Shown here: piece by piece, positions 33,696 through 41,868 of the stretch | How the letters are laid out: each line of letters starts with the position of its first letter | How positions within the stretch are numbered: the first letter of the stretch is position 1 | From: an uncultured Oscillospiraceae bacterium | GTDB taxonomy: Bacteria > Bacillota > Clostridia > Oscillospirales > Ruminococcaceae | Length of the DNA: 64,000 nucleotides | NCBI GenBank assembly: GCA_900539695.1 | Contig: UQDG01000008.1 | Span: forward strand, 24,463-88,462 | Direction: 5' to 3' | The notes under the pieces: model-generated | Seen by the model: the letters and a program-made list of their open reading frames with translations, nothing else | Told to the model about the DNA's origin: nothing | The model's database searches: none | Program-made: the position numbers and the translations under genes

Positions 33696-34115
33696 TTAAT
33701 CGAGGTTCGCCGGGCCGAAGCCGTAGGGCAGCAGTTCACCCAAGGTCGTCACGATGTAATCGTCCTCGCTCTTGGCCATGATAACGGTCAGGCTCGGGCC
33801 GCCGAACTCAAACAATGCCTGGCGGCAAACCCCGCAGGGGCCGGTGACAAGGGTGTTCTTCTCCCCCACCTTGCTGCCCACGATGGCAATCGCGGTAAAC
33901 TCCCGCTCACCCTCGCTGACCGCCTTGAACAGGGCGGTGCGCTCGGCACAGTTGGTGGGGGTGTAACCGGCATTCTCGATATTGCAGCCTTTGTAGACCG
34001 TGCCGTTTTTGCCCAGCAACGCCGCGCCCACATGGAAGCGGGAGTAGGGCACGTAGGCAAACTTCTGGGCTTCAAAGGCGTCGCGGATCAGGCTTTGGAT
34101 CTCTGCTTTTTCCAT
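33696..34115 (-). CDS. cdd: Cytidine deaminase
   Basis: The 139-residue enzyme deaminates cytidine and deoxycytidine to uridine forms. The zinc and catalytic residues are visible as NCAERTALF (zinc Cys and catalytic Glu) and GPCGVCRQAL (two zinc Cys), and NIENAGY binds the ribose. Its length is that of the homotetrameric Gram-positive type. It begins one base after the deoD stop and is followed by a BMP lipoprotein gene, so imported nucleosides are processed by the same transcription unit. Confidence 0.95.
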   Translation of the reverse strand: MEKAEIQSLIRDAFEAQKFAYVPYSRFHVGAALLGKNGTVYKGCNIENAGYTPTNCAERTALFKAVSEGEREFTAIAIVGSKVGEKNTLVTGPCGVCRQALFEFGGPSLTVIMAKSEDDYIVTTLGELLPYGFGPANLD

Positions 34116-34116
34116 A

Positions 34117-34848
34117 TTACTTCTCCAAATAAGCGTCCACGCCCAGGGCCACCTTCATCATTTCGGTAAAGCTGGTCTGGCGCTGTTCGGCGGTTGTGAT
34201 CTCGGGAGAGACAAAGCTGTCCGAGATGGTCAACAGGCAGGCGGCGCGCTTGCCCAGCACCTTGGCATTGTGGAAAAGGGCGAAGCTCTCCATCTCGACG
34301 GCCAGGCAGCCCTTCTCGTCCCGCAGCTTTTCCCAATAAGTCGGCTTGGCATCGCTGGGCTGGCGGTAGAACACGTCCGAGGAATGGATGTTGCCCTCGA
34401 TCAGAGGAATGTTCTGGGCGGCGGCGCTGGCACGCAGGGCGTTGTTCAGCTCGCAGCTGGGCTGCTGGATGTCGTCGGTGTCGCCGCTCTGGGTCACAGC
34501 GTAGTTGCTCTCCGAGTAAGCGCCGGTGGCCAGCACCACGTCAAACAGCTTGGCCTTGTCGGTGTAAGAACCGGCAGAGCCGATGCGGATGATGTTCTCG
34601 ACGCCATACTGGCTGAACAGCTCGTAGGAATAGATGCCGATGGACGGCATGCCCATGCCGCTGCCCATCACGCTGATGGGGCGGCCCTGGTAAGTGCCGG
34701 TAAAGCCGTACATACCGCGCACGTCGGTGACGAGGCGCGGGTTCTCCAAAAAGGTTTCGGCGATGAACTTCGCCCGCAGCGGATCACCGGGCATCAGGAC
34801 AGTCTTGGCAAAATCGCCTTTTTCGGCGCGGTTATGAGGGGTAGACAT
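34117..34848 (-). CDS. deoD: Purine nucleoside phosphorylase, DeoD type
   Basis: The 243-residue enzyme splits purine nucleosides with phosphate into base and ribose-1-phosphate. It shows the hexameric-type landmarks VLMPGDPLRAKFIAE (phosphate Gly/Arg), GMGMPSIGIYSYEL, the nucleoside-binding VEMESFALF with its conserved ME, and the ISDSF segment with the catalytic Asp. AAAAGGAG precedes the start. It heads a probable operon with cdd and the second BMP gene and is divergent from the radical SAM gene. Confidence 0.95.
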   Translation of the reverse strand: MSTPHNRAEKGDFAKTVLMPGDPLRAKFIAETFLENPRLVTDVRGMYGFTGTYQGRPISVMGSGMGMPSIGIYSYELFSQYGVENIIRIGSAGSYTDKAKLFDVVLATGAYSESNYAVTQSGDTDDIQQPSCELNNALRASAAAQNIPLIEGNIHSSDVFYRQPSDAKPTYWEKLRDEKGCLAVEMESFALFHNAKVLGKRAACLLTISDSFVSPEITTAEQRQTSFTEMMKVALGVDAYLEK

Positions 34849-34951
34849 AAACGTACTCTCCTTTTCAGGTTATTGTAATATAATAGTATACCACATTTCG
34901 GGCGTTTGTGGTAAAATCAAATGGAAAAAAGTTGTGAAAGAGGTTGGAACC

Positions 34952-35866
34952 ATGCAGCTGCCGAATCCTTGTACCCTTTGCCCCCGTGCCTGCCGGGCGG
35001 ACCGCGCCCACGGGCAGCGGGGTTTCTGTGGGGCCGATGGCACTTTGCGGGTGGCCCGCGCCGCCCTGCACCACTGGGAGGAGCCGTGCCTGAGCGGCGA
35101 CCCCAACGCCGCCACCGGCAGCGGTACGGTGTTTTTTTCCAACTGCGCGCTGCGGTGCTGCTACTGCCAGAACTATCCCATCAGCCAGGGGGATGTGGGC
35201 AAAGAAATTACCGTGGAGCGGCTGACGGAAATCTTTCTCGCGCTGCAAAAGAGCGGCGCGAAAAACTTAAACCTTGTCACCGCCACCCAATACCTGCCCT
35301 GGGCACTGCCCGCGCTGGATGCCGCACGGGCGGCAGGTTTTGCCCTGCCGGTCGTCTACAATACCGGTGGGTATGAGACGTTGGAGACCGTCAAGGCACT
35401 GGCCGGCTACGTAGATATTTGGCTGGCCGATGTAAAATATGCCAGCCCGGACCTGGCGGCCGAGCTATCCGCCGCGCGGGATTATCCCGCCGTAGCCGAA
35501 GCCGCCCTGCGGCAGATGCTGCGCCAGGCCGGTGCGCCAGTGTACGATGCCGACGGCTACCTGCAAAAGGGCGTCATCGTGCGGCACCTGGCCCTGCCCG
35601 GCCACACTGACGACAGCTTTGCCGTGCTGGCGCTGCTGGCCCGCATCCGGGACGAGGAGGGCGTGCCTTTCATTCCCAGCCTGATGAGCCAGTTCACGCC
35701 GTTTTATAAGGCGGCCGAACATAATTTGGGGCGGCGCATCACGACCTACGAGTACCGCAAGGTCATCGACGAGGCGGTGCGCCTGGGCCTGACCGACGGC
35801 TACATGCAGGAGAAAAGCAGTGCGCGGGAAGAATACACCCCGCCCTTTGACCTGGAGGGCGTGTGA
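34952..35866 (+). CDS. Radical SAM protein, PflA-like (COG1313)
   Basis: The 304-residue protein begins with a Cys cluster, CTLCPRACRADR...GFCG, typical of this pyruvate-formate-lyase-activase-like group. The radical SAM motif CALRCCYCQNYP (CxxxCxxC) is near residues 65-72. SAM-contact segments follow (TATQYLPWALPAL, YNTGGYETLE). The true substrate of the group is unknown. The ATG at 34952 is preferred to a GTG six codons upstream because GAGG is spaced for it. Its stop overlaps the start of the membrane protein downstream, so they are co-expressed. Confidence 0.85.
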   Translation: MQLPNPCTLCPRACRADRAHGQRGFCGADGTLRVARAALHHWEEPCLSGDPNAATGSGTVFFSNCALRCCYCQNYPISQGDVGKEITVERLTEIFLALQKSGAKNLNLVTATQYLPWALPALDAARAAGFALPVVYNTGGYETLETVKALAGYVDIWLADVKYASPDLAAELSAARDYPAVAEAALRQMLRQAGAPVYDADGYLQKGVIVRHLALPGHTDDSFAVLALLARIRDEEGVPFIPSLMSQFTPFYKAAEHNLGRRITTYEYRKVIDEAVRLGLTDGYMQEKSSAREEYTPPFDLEGV

Positions 35867-37749
35867 TGCTTATCGGTATCGCGTATCTGGCGCTGTTTTT
35901 GGCCGCCGGGCTGCTGCTGGCACGGTGGGCCGTGCCAGACGGCTCCCTTGCCGTGGCGGTCCCGCTAGGGTGCGGGTTTTGTGTTTCGTTGCTGGCGGCG
36001 CTGCCCGCCGGGTTCGCGCTGGTGTGCGGCTTCACGCTGCGGGCCGTCTGGCTTGCGGCTGCCGGGGCCGCCCTGCTTTGCGCGGTATTGATTTTTGCCG
36101 GGCGCGGACATATCCGTTTTGCTAGGGACCCCGACCGCGGCGCGATGTGGCTCTGCCTGCTGCCGGTGCTGGCCGTGACGCTGTACCTGCTGCACACCCA
36201 TGTGCTGCACAAGGTAAACGGCACGCTGCACACCGGTCAGAGCTGCTACGGCGACATGCCGATGCACCTGGGGTTCATCGAGTACATTGCCCAGAGCGGC
36301 CAGTTCCCACCCCGGTATCCCCTGCTGGCCGGGGCGCACCGGTTCGGCTACCCGTTTTTGTGCGAGACCGTGTCCAGCGTGTTCCGTCTGCTGGGGGCCG
36401 GGCGGCGGGCGGCGTATCTGCTGCCGATGGTGCCCGCCTTTGTCAGCGTATACGGCATGTTCTGGCAGTTGGCGCGGCGGATGCTGGGCAGCGCGGGCAA
36501 AGCGTGTCTGGCGTTTTATCTGTTTTTCATGGGCAGCGGGTTCGGTTTTGCCTACTTTTTAAAAGATGCCGCGACGTTTAAAGGTATCTTTACCGGGTTT
36601 TACACTACGCCCACCAACTATACGACGAAAAATATCGTGTGGGTCAACCCTATCGTGGATCTGCTGATCCCCCAGCGGGCCACGCTGTTTGGATGGTGCG
36701 TGCTGTTTGCGGCGCTGTACCTGCTGTGGCGATTCGCGTTTGAGGGTGGGTCACATCTTTGGCTGCCGCTGGCGGTGCTGGTATTGCCTCTGCCCCTTTT
36801 GCAGACCCACAGTGCGCTGGCGCTGGTGTTCCTCTGTTTGGCGGGCGGACTGTACACGCTGACCCGCCGCTCCCGCACGGCCAAAAATTTGCTGCCCTGG
36901 CTGGGACTGGCGGCGGTGTGCGGCGTGTGCTGGCTGGCCGAGATGTCCGGCACGGTGCTGGCCCAAAGCCTGGACGGCACCAACATGCTGCGGCTGCACT
37001 TCAACTGGGTCAACGGCAACGGCGACGGCACGCTGAAAGACCCGTGGCTGTGGTTTTACGTAAAAAATATCGGCCTGGTGTTTCTGCTCATCCTGCCGGC
37101 TGTGCGCCATGCCGGCACCCGCCAGCGCTGGCTGTTTGGCGGCGGTGCGGCGCTTTGGCTGCTGGCAGAGTTTGTGGTGTTCCAGCCCAACAACTACGAT
37201 AATAACAAGCTGCTGTTTATTACCCACGCCCTTGGCTGTATGCTGGCAGCGCAATTGCTGGCGGATTGGGCCAAACGGCTGCGCCCCCCTGCCCTGCGGG
37301 CGGCGGTGATCGCGGTTTGCTGTTTTGTGGGCATGTTCGGCAGCGTGCTGACCGTGGGACGGGAGCTGGTGAGCGACTACCAGCAGTGGGACGCCTCTGA
37401 CATTGCGTTAGCCGACTATATCAGCAAAAACGCCGAAAGCGACGCACTGTTTTTGACCAGTGACAGCCACCTGACTCCGGTGTTCGCCCTGGCCGGGCGG
37501 CGCATTGTCTGTGGTTCGTCCAGCTGGGTGTATTTCCACGGCATGGACTACGGGGCTGAGTATGCGGCCATGCAGGCTTTGTATGAGACCCCGGATGAGG
37601 ATACTTTGCAGACCTGGGGCGTGGATTACGTGGTATTTGACGGCTCTGCCCTGGCCCGGTTTGACACTGATGAAGATTGGTATGCGGAGCGGTTCCCGGT
37701 GTGGTACGAGGATACGGGATGCAGAATTTATAAAACAGCCGCGCCCTAA
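35866..37749 (+). CDS. Large polytopic membrane protein, possible GT-C-type glycosyltransferase
   Basis: I do not recognise a named family with certainty. The 627-residue protein has about twelve transmembrane spans. A conserved-looking extracytoplasmic loop follows the third span (SCYGDMPMHLGFIEYIAQS), containing an acidic pair and His. The C-terminal tail of about 120 residues is soluble (SDYQQWDASDIALADYISK to IYKTAAP). Loops rich in Asp/Glu after an early span and a C-terminal globular region are features of GT-C lipid-sugar transferases and YfhO-like proteins. It overlaps the radical SAM stop (TGATG), with GGAGGG upstream. A terminator follows. Confidence 0.65.
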   Translation: MLIGIAYLALFLAAGLLLARWAVPDGSLAVAVPLGCGFCVSLLAALPAGFALVCGFTLRAVWLAAAGAALLCAVLIFAGRGHIRFARDPDRGAMWLCLLPVLAVTLYLLHTHVLHKVNGTLHTGQSCYGDMPMHLGFIEYIAQSGQFPPRYPLLAGAHRFGYPFLCETVSSVFRLLGAGRRAAYLLPMVPAFVSVYGMFWQLARRMLGSAGKACLAFYLFFMGSGFGFAYFLKDAATFKGIFTGFYTTPTNYTTKNIVWVNPIVDLLIPQRATLFGWCVLFAALYLLWRFAFEGGSHLWLPLAVLVLPLPLLQTHSALALVFLCLAGGLYTLTRRSRTAKNLLPWLGLAAVCGVCWLAEMSGTVLAQSLDGTNMLRLHFNWVNGNGDGTLKDPWLWFYVKNIGLVFLLILPAVRHAGTRQRWLFGGGAALWLLAEFVVFQPNNYDNNKLLFITHALGCMLAAQLLADWAKRLRPPALRAAVIAVCCFVGMFGSVLTVGRELVSDYQQWDASDIALADYISKNAESDALFLTSDSHLTPVFALAGRRIVCGSSSWVYFHGMDYGAEYAAMQALYETPDEDTLQTWGVDYVVFDGSALARFDTDEDWYAERFPVWYEDTGCRIYKTAAP

Positions 37750-37788
37750 AGCCTCCCTCTTGGAGAGGGGCCAACACAAAGATTAACA

Positions 37789-37828
37789 GCTGGCACCCAT
37801 CTGAATAGGTGCCAGCCGTTTTGTTTTT
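37789..37828 (+). terminator. Terminator after the large membrane protein gene
   Basis: GCTGGCACC (37789-37797) pairs with GGTGCCAGC (37808-37816) and is followed by a T-rich tail ending in TTTTT. A 172-bp MITE-like element is inserted directly after this tail. Confidence 0.85.
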
Positions 37829-37829
37829 A

Positions 37830-38001
37830 GGCAACACCGCACAATTCCCGCCTGACGGCTTAAGCACCGCTCCGGCGGCTGCGGCACGGCATCTGCGTTG
37901 CCAAAATGCTCGATAATACACAAAGTATTATCTGCGCTTTTGGCTTAGCAGCTGCCGCACCTCGCTCGCCGTATCGGCACTTAGAATTATGCGGTATTGC
38001 C
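37830..38001 (+). mobile_element. MITE-like element, copy 2 (172 bp)
   Basis: It has the same length as, and 170 of 172 identical positions with, the element at 23897-24068, including both inverted ends. The 4-bp TTTA flanks it on both sides (37826-37829 and 38002-38005), a second independent target duplication. The right-hand duplication contains the stop codon of the minus-strand NYN gene. The element fills the whole space between that gene and the terminator of the convergent gene. Confidence 0.85.
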
Positions 38002-38002
38002 T

Positions 38003-38821
38003 TTATTTACTTTTCCTTGTCGTCCGCCGTTTGGTGGTCGTTTTCCGTGCCGCTTTTTTCGGCGCGGGGGCCGGGCGCATGTGGACGAACTGGATCGGAT
38101 TGCCATTGGCCAAAATGCGCTCTTCCACTTCCAGTTCCGGCAGGGATGCCAGGAACTTGTTCAGGCTCTTGGAGCCGAAGTTGCGCACATCAAAGTCCGG
38201 GTAACGCTTGATGAGCTGGTCGCCCACGCGGGAGGTGCGCACCCAACCGGTGCCGTCGTCCATCTCATCGATCATGCCGTCGATGATGCGGCCGATGGAT
38301 TCGCGGTTGATGGCGGTATCGTCCCCTGCGGCGGCGCGGGCACCGGCTTCGGCGGCAGGCACCGCCGGGGCGCTGTCGGCCTCACCATGGTCCAGGATCA
38401 GGTCCAGATACTTGAACTGATCGCAGGCTTTGACAAAGGGACCGAGAGCCTTGCTCTCGCCCATGCCGATGACCAGCTTGCCGGCCTCCCGCAGACGGGC
38501 GGCCAGGCGGGTGAAGTCACTGTCCGAGGACACGATGCAGAACCCATCCAGGTTGCCGCTGTACAAAAGGTCCATAGCATCGATGATCATGGCCGAGTCG
38601 GTGGCGTTTTTGCCGGTGGTGTAGCTGTACTGCTGGATGGGGATGATGGAGTTGTTCAGCAAAGCATCTTTCCAGCTTTTCAGCCGCACGTCCGACCAGT
38701 CGCCATAGATGCGCTTGCAGGCAGCCACGCCAAAGGACGCTGCTTCGTCCAAAATCACCTTTACATATTTTGGCGAGATGTTGTCCGCGTCAATGAGAAT
38801 CGCAAGTTTCAGGTCCTGCAT
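38003..38821 (-). CDS. NYN-domain RNase-like protein with LOTUS/OST-HTH domain
   Basis: The 272-residue protein starts with a NYN (LabA/DUF88) nuclease-like domain: acidic residues in AILIDADNIS (about residues 7-16), NATDSAMIIDAMDLLY, and SSDSDFTRLAARLRE form the PIN-like metal site. The second domain (about 185-245, VRTSRVGDQLIKRYPDFDVRNFG) fits the OST-HTH/LOTUS RNA-binding fold. The tail is highly basic (KKAARKTTTKRRTTRKSK). This suggests RNA cleavage or RNA handling. The start at 38821 has GAGG upstream and lies 4 bases after the rRNA methyltransferase stop. A MITE-like element sits at the stop codon. Confidence 0.87.
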   Translation of the reverse strand: MQDLKLAILIDADNISPKYVKVILDEAASFGVAACKRIYGDWSDVRLKSWKDALLNNSIIPIQQYSYTTGKNATDSAMIIDAMDLLYSGNLDGFCIVSSDSDFTRLAARLREAGKLVIGMGESKALGPFVKACDQFKYLDLILDHGEADSAPAVPAAEAGARAAAGDDTAINRESIGRIIDGMIDEMDDGTGWVRTSRVGDQLIKRYPDFDVRNFGSKSLNKFLASLPELEVEERILANGNPIQFVHMRPAPAPKKAARKTTTKRRTTRKSK

Positions 38822-38825
38822 AGGC

Positions 38826-39965
38826 TTACCTCTTCTCGCGCTTGGGCTGCTCAAAGTACATATACAACTGGCACGGGATCATGCCGTTGTAAATTTTGCG
38901 GCGACGGGCGGCCTTTTTGCCAAAATGCTGCTCAAAGTCAGCATCGGCGGTGATGGCATACAACCCCTGCGCCGGGTGGCGCTGCCAGACCTGGCCCAGC
39001 GTTTTGGCCAGGGCGGCGGCTTCGCCCGCGTCGCCCAGGCGCTCGCCATAGGGCGGGTTGGTCAGCACGGTGGCGGCGTCGGCAGCGGTAAAGTCCTTGA
39101 CGTCGGCCACCTCAAAGCGGCAGCGCTCCCCCACGCCGGCCAGCTTGGCGTTAGCGTTAGCCAGGGCCACAGCGGCGGGGTCGATGTCGTAGCCGATGCC
39201 CTCAAAGGCGGCATCGGTGCGCACCTCGGACAGAGCTTTCTGGCGCTGCTCGGCCCAAATAGACGCGGGCACAAAGTCGAAATGCTCGGCGGCAAAGCGG
39301 CGGCGCAGGCCGGGGGCCAGGTTCAGCGCTTTCTGGGCAGACTCGATGACCAGCGTGCCGGAGCCGCAGAACGGGTCCTGCACCAGACTGTCGCGGCGCA
39401 CGCGGCCCAGGTCGGCAATGGCAGCGGCCAGCGTCTCCTTGATGGGGGCCAGCGTGGCGTTTTTGCGGTAGCCGCGCTTGTGCAGGCCGTCGCCGGAGGT
39501 ATCGAGGTAGATCTCCACGGTATCCTTGCGCAGGGCAAAGCGTACCTTGTACAGTGCGCCGCTTTCCGGCAGAGTGCTGGTCTTGTGGCCGGCCATCAGG
39601 CGCTTGACAATGGCCTTTTTTACGATGCTCTGGCAGGCGGGCACGCTGGAAAGCTGGCTGGACAGGCTGGAACCCTTGACCGGGAAGGCCGCGTCGGCAG
39701 GCAGCAGTTCTTCCCAGGCGATGTTGTAGCAGCCGTCGAACAGTTCATCAAAGGTGGTGGCCTTGTAGGTAGCCAGCAGCAGCAGCACACGCTCGGCGGT
39801 GCGTAGGTTCAGGTTGGCGGCGGCGATGATGTCGGCCCCGCCCTGGAACGCCACGCGGCCGTCGGTGACCTGGATGTTCTGGGCACCCAGGCGCTTGACC
39901 TCAAAGTTCAGCGTGGATTCGGTGCCGAAAAAGCACGGCGCCACCATGGTATACAGTGTAGGCAT
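38826..39965 (-). CDS. THUMP-domain 23S rRNA guanine-N2 methyltransferase (RlmL/YpsC family)
   Basis: The 379-residue protein has an N-terminal THUMP RNA-binding region (about residues 45-160, with FDELFDGCYNIAWEELLP and KGSSLSSQLSSVPACQSIVKKAI). The SAM methyltransferase shows DPFCGSGTLVIESA and the catalytic VLTNPPYGERLGD (NPPY motif). Short Gram-positive members of this family correspond to the N-terminal half of RlmL and modify 23S rRNA. The ATG at 39965 follows AAAGGAT. It is co-transcribed with the NYN-LOTUS gene, both of which act on RNA. Confidence 0.9.
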   Translation of the reverse strand: MPTLYTMVAPCFFGTESTLNFEVKRLGAQNIQVTDGRVAFQGGADIIAAANLNLRTAERVLLLLATYKATTFDELFDGCYNIAWEELLPADAAFPVKGSSLSSQLSSVPACQSIVKKAIVKRLMAGHKTSTLPESGALYKVRFALRKDTVEIYLDTSGDGLHKRGYRKNATLAPIKETLAAAIADLGRVRRDSLVQDPFCGSGTLVIESAQKALNLAPGLRRRFAAEHFDFVPASIWAEQRQKALSEVRTDAAFEGIGYDIDPAAVALANANAKLAGVGERCRFEVADVKDFTAADAATVLTNPPYGERLGDAGEAAALAKTLGQVWQRHPAQGLYAITADADFEQHFGKKAARRRKIYNGMIPCQLYMYFEQPKREKR

Positions 39966-40003
39966 AAAGATCCTTTCGTTATTATAAGACAGGTAAAATT
40001 CAC

Positions 40004-40047
40004 AAAAAGGCCCTGACCCCGGCGCTGTTGCTGCCGGAGCAGAGCCC
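40004..40047 (-). terminator. Terminator after the yabR-like gene
   Basis: On the minus strand GGCTCTG...CCGGC pairs with GCCGG...CAGGGCC (one bulge), then TTTTT. It begins about 30 bases after the S1-domain gene. Confidence 0.75.
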
Positions 40048-40076
40048 ATTTTATTCAAACTAATTGTGGGCCAAAA

Positions 40077-40550
40077 TCAGCCGCGGCGGCGGGAATAGCC
40101 CCCGCGATGGTTTTCGGTCACGCGCTTGAGGTCGGCAATCTTTTCCTCGCTGCGGGATTTGTAGCGGGCCATCATATCCTCAAAGCTCATCTCGCCCTGG
40201 GGTGCCTGGGGCTTGGGCTGCCAGACGCGGGGCTTCTCCTCGCGCTTCTGGCGCGGCTGGTTCGGGCGCGGGCCGCCATTGCCGCCGCCCTGGGGGCGAT
40301 GGCCGCGCTCCGGTGCGGGCTGCGTGCGCTTGATGGAAAGCGCGATCTTGCCGTCCGGTGCAATGGAAAGCACCTTGACCTGCACAGTCTGCCCATCGCT
40401 CAGCACGGCAGAAAGATCCTGCACGAACTCATACGAAACCTCAGAAATATGAACAAGACCCGTCTTGCCCTCGGGCAGAGAAACAAATGCGCCGAAAGGC
40501 TTGATGCCGGTGACCTTCCCCTCGACAATATCCCCAACTTGTAATGCCAA
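40077..40550 (-). CDS. yabR: S1-domain RNA-binding protein, YabR-like
   Basis: The 157-residue protein has a single S1 domain at residues 1-75 (VGDIVEGKVTGIKPFGAFVSLPEGKTG and GLVHISEVSYEFV). A low-complexity Gly/Pro/Arg/Gln tail and a basic end (GGYSRRRG) follow. In Bacillus the gene after divIC in the yab cluster is yabR, an S1 protein; the same order occurs here, so the symbol is given on synteny. It probably binds ribosomes or mRNA. It is the last gene of the yabO-yabP-yabQ-divIC-yabR block. Confidence 0.85.
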   Translation of the reverse strand: MALQVGDIVEGKVTGIKPFGAFVSLPEGKTGLVHISEVSYEFVQDLSAVLSDGQTVQVKVLSIAPDGKIALSIKRTQPAPERGHRPQGGGNGGPRPNQPRQKREEKPRVWQPKPQAPQGEMSFEDMMARYKSRSEEKIADLKRVTENHRGGYSRRRG

Positions 40551-40623
40551 ACTATGATACCCCTTTTTTCTTTAGACTGAATATTCAGAGGGGTTGCCGC
40601 AAAGCGCCCCCGCTAAAACAAAA

Positions 40624-40908
40624 TTATTTGCCGCTGATGTCCACAAACACGCGCTCGTTCGGGCGCACATAGCCCTGCTCGCGGGCGTAGCGCTCAATAA
40701 TGGCGCTGTCGCCCTGGTCCAGCGTGCTGGACAACTCGGCATTGGTGGTTTCCTGGGCTGTAAGCTGGTCCTGCAGGCTTTGCAGCTCCTGCTGTTTGGA
40801 GGCAATAGACACCTGGTACTGGATCAGCAGGAAAAACAGGTAGCCGCAAAGCGCCACAAAAGCAAGGGGCACCAGCCAGCCGGGAAGCAGTCCTTTTCGC
40901 TTTTTCAT
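40624..40908 (-). CDS. divIC: Septum formation initiator, DivIC/FtsB-like
   Basis: The 94-residue bitopic protein has a short basic cytoplasmic start (MKKRKGLLPGW), one span (LVPLAFVALCGYLFFLLIQY), and a coiled coil (IASKQQELQSLQDQLTAQETTNAELSS is its heptad region). A C-terminal IIERYAREQGYVRPNERVFVD motif follows, typical of DivIC/FtsB. These proteins join FtsL and DivIB at the division septum. The ATG at 40908 has GGGAGG upstream; an in-frame GTG 11 codons earlier has none. Position after yabQ matches Bacillus. Confidence 0.9.
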   Translation of the reverse strand: MKKRKGLLPGWLVPLAFVALCGYLFFLLIQYQVSIASKQQELQSLQDQLTAQETTNAELSSTLDQGDSAIIERYAREQGYVRPNERVFVDISGK

Positions 40909-40959
40909 CTTAAAGACCGCCTCCCTTCCGTACAAATCCACATTACAGCTTACGTATAG

Positions 40960-41451
40960 CTAATTATATAATATCTTCGACTTCTTTTGCAACTGGTTTT
41001 TTCCAGATTTTTTTGATTTTCCCGCTTTTTTCCGCGGTCGGCGGGGACTGCAGCGCTTTTTCAGTGCTGCCAGGCGGGCGCAGGCGGCTTTGCGCAGCGG
41101 TACGGCAATGTACCGCCGCCCCCAGCGAGCCGGGGCCAGCAGCAATCGGACGATCCATTCGGTCAAGACATGCAGCGGCGGCACGATGGCTTTCTGCCAG
41201 GCCAGTGCCCCGGCAGCCAGCCCCGCCGCCATGTACCAGCGGGCCAGCCCCGCCGCGCTGACGCCCGCCGAGAAACCCACCAGCAGCACTGCAGCCGCTG
41301 TAAAGGCCAGCAAGTCCAGCACAAAGCAGCGCACCGGGCCGCGGCCCACCAGCAGCTCCGCACCATCCCGCACAGCCCAGACCAGACAGCCCAGCCCTAA
41401 GCACCACAGCACATCCGCCCAGACAGCCGCAGCGGCGGGCGCGGCGGCCAT
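40960..41451 (-). CDS. yabQ: Sporulation membrane protein YabQ
   Basis: The 163-residue protein has about four hydrophobic spans (residues 8-105) and a very basic C-terminal tail (CSPRRPRKKAGKSKKSGKN). Hydrophobicity, length and position between yabP and divIC identify it as YabQ, needed for spore cortex formation in Bacillus. The start overlaps the yabP stop (ATGA). Its sequence is strongly Ala/Leu-rich and diverged, so the assignment rests on synteny as much as on motif. Confidence 0.8.
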   Translation of the reverse strand: MAAAPAAAAVWADVLWCLGLGCLVWAVRDGAELLVGRGPVRCFVLDLLAFTAAAVLLVGFSAGVSAAGLARWYMAAGLAAGALAWQKAIVPPLHVLTEWIVRLLLAPARWGRRYIAVPLRKAACARLAALKKRCSPRRPRKKAGKSKKSGKNQLQKKSKILYN

Positions 41452-41798
41452 CAGCGGAAAAGCCTAGCCAGTAGGCTGCCGCCGGATTGGCGGTTCTCGG
41501 CATACTGCAGATACTCGATCTTGCCGGAAAGCTGTACCTGGCCGCTGGCCACCGAAAGTTCGCTGACCTGCAGGCCTTGCCCGCCCACCGTCAGGTTGCC
41601 TAGCGGCGTTTCCAGCACGGCAGCGTTTTCATCACAGCTGATGATGCGGGTAACGCCGGTAAGCGCTAAACGGCTGCGGTCTTTCAGCGCCAGGCTGTGG
41701 CTGCGGGGTGTATTTGCAGTTTGCGCCGGGCCTGCCGGGGCGGCGGGCTGGTGCAGCGGTACGGTCTTGCTTTCCTGCCTGGTCTCCTGCATGGGCAT
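41451..41798 (-). CDS. yabP: Sporulation protein YabP
   Basis: The 115-residue protein ends in the YabP/YqfC domain: LALKDRSRLALTGVTRIISCDENAAVLETPLG, then LTVGGQGLQVSELSVASGQVQLSGKIEYLQY. In Bacillus, YabP is a mother-cell protein whose loss delays sporulation. The N-terminal 30 residues form a polar, Pro/Thr-rich extension. GGGAGG lies 5 bases before the ATG. It is coupled with yabQ. Confidence 0.9.
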   Translation of the reverse strand: MPMQETRQESKTVPLHQPAAPAGPAQTANTPRSHSLALKDRSRLALTGVTRIISCDENAAVLETPLGNLTVGGQGLQVSELSVASGQVQLSGKIEYLQYAENRQSGGSLLARLFR

Positions 41799-41868
41799 GT
41801 TTCCCTCCCGCGTGGCAATTTCCTAAAGTGCGAATTCCCTATAAGATATGCGGGGCGGGGCGGAAATA

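Noticed and set aside
34849..34951. Purine riboswitch before deoD
   Set aside because: The gap is about 100 bases and shows no purine-aptamer pieces; only AT-rich promoter-like sequence (minus-strand TATACT) is visible.
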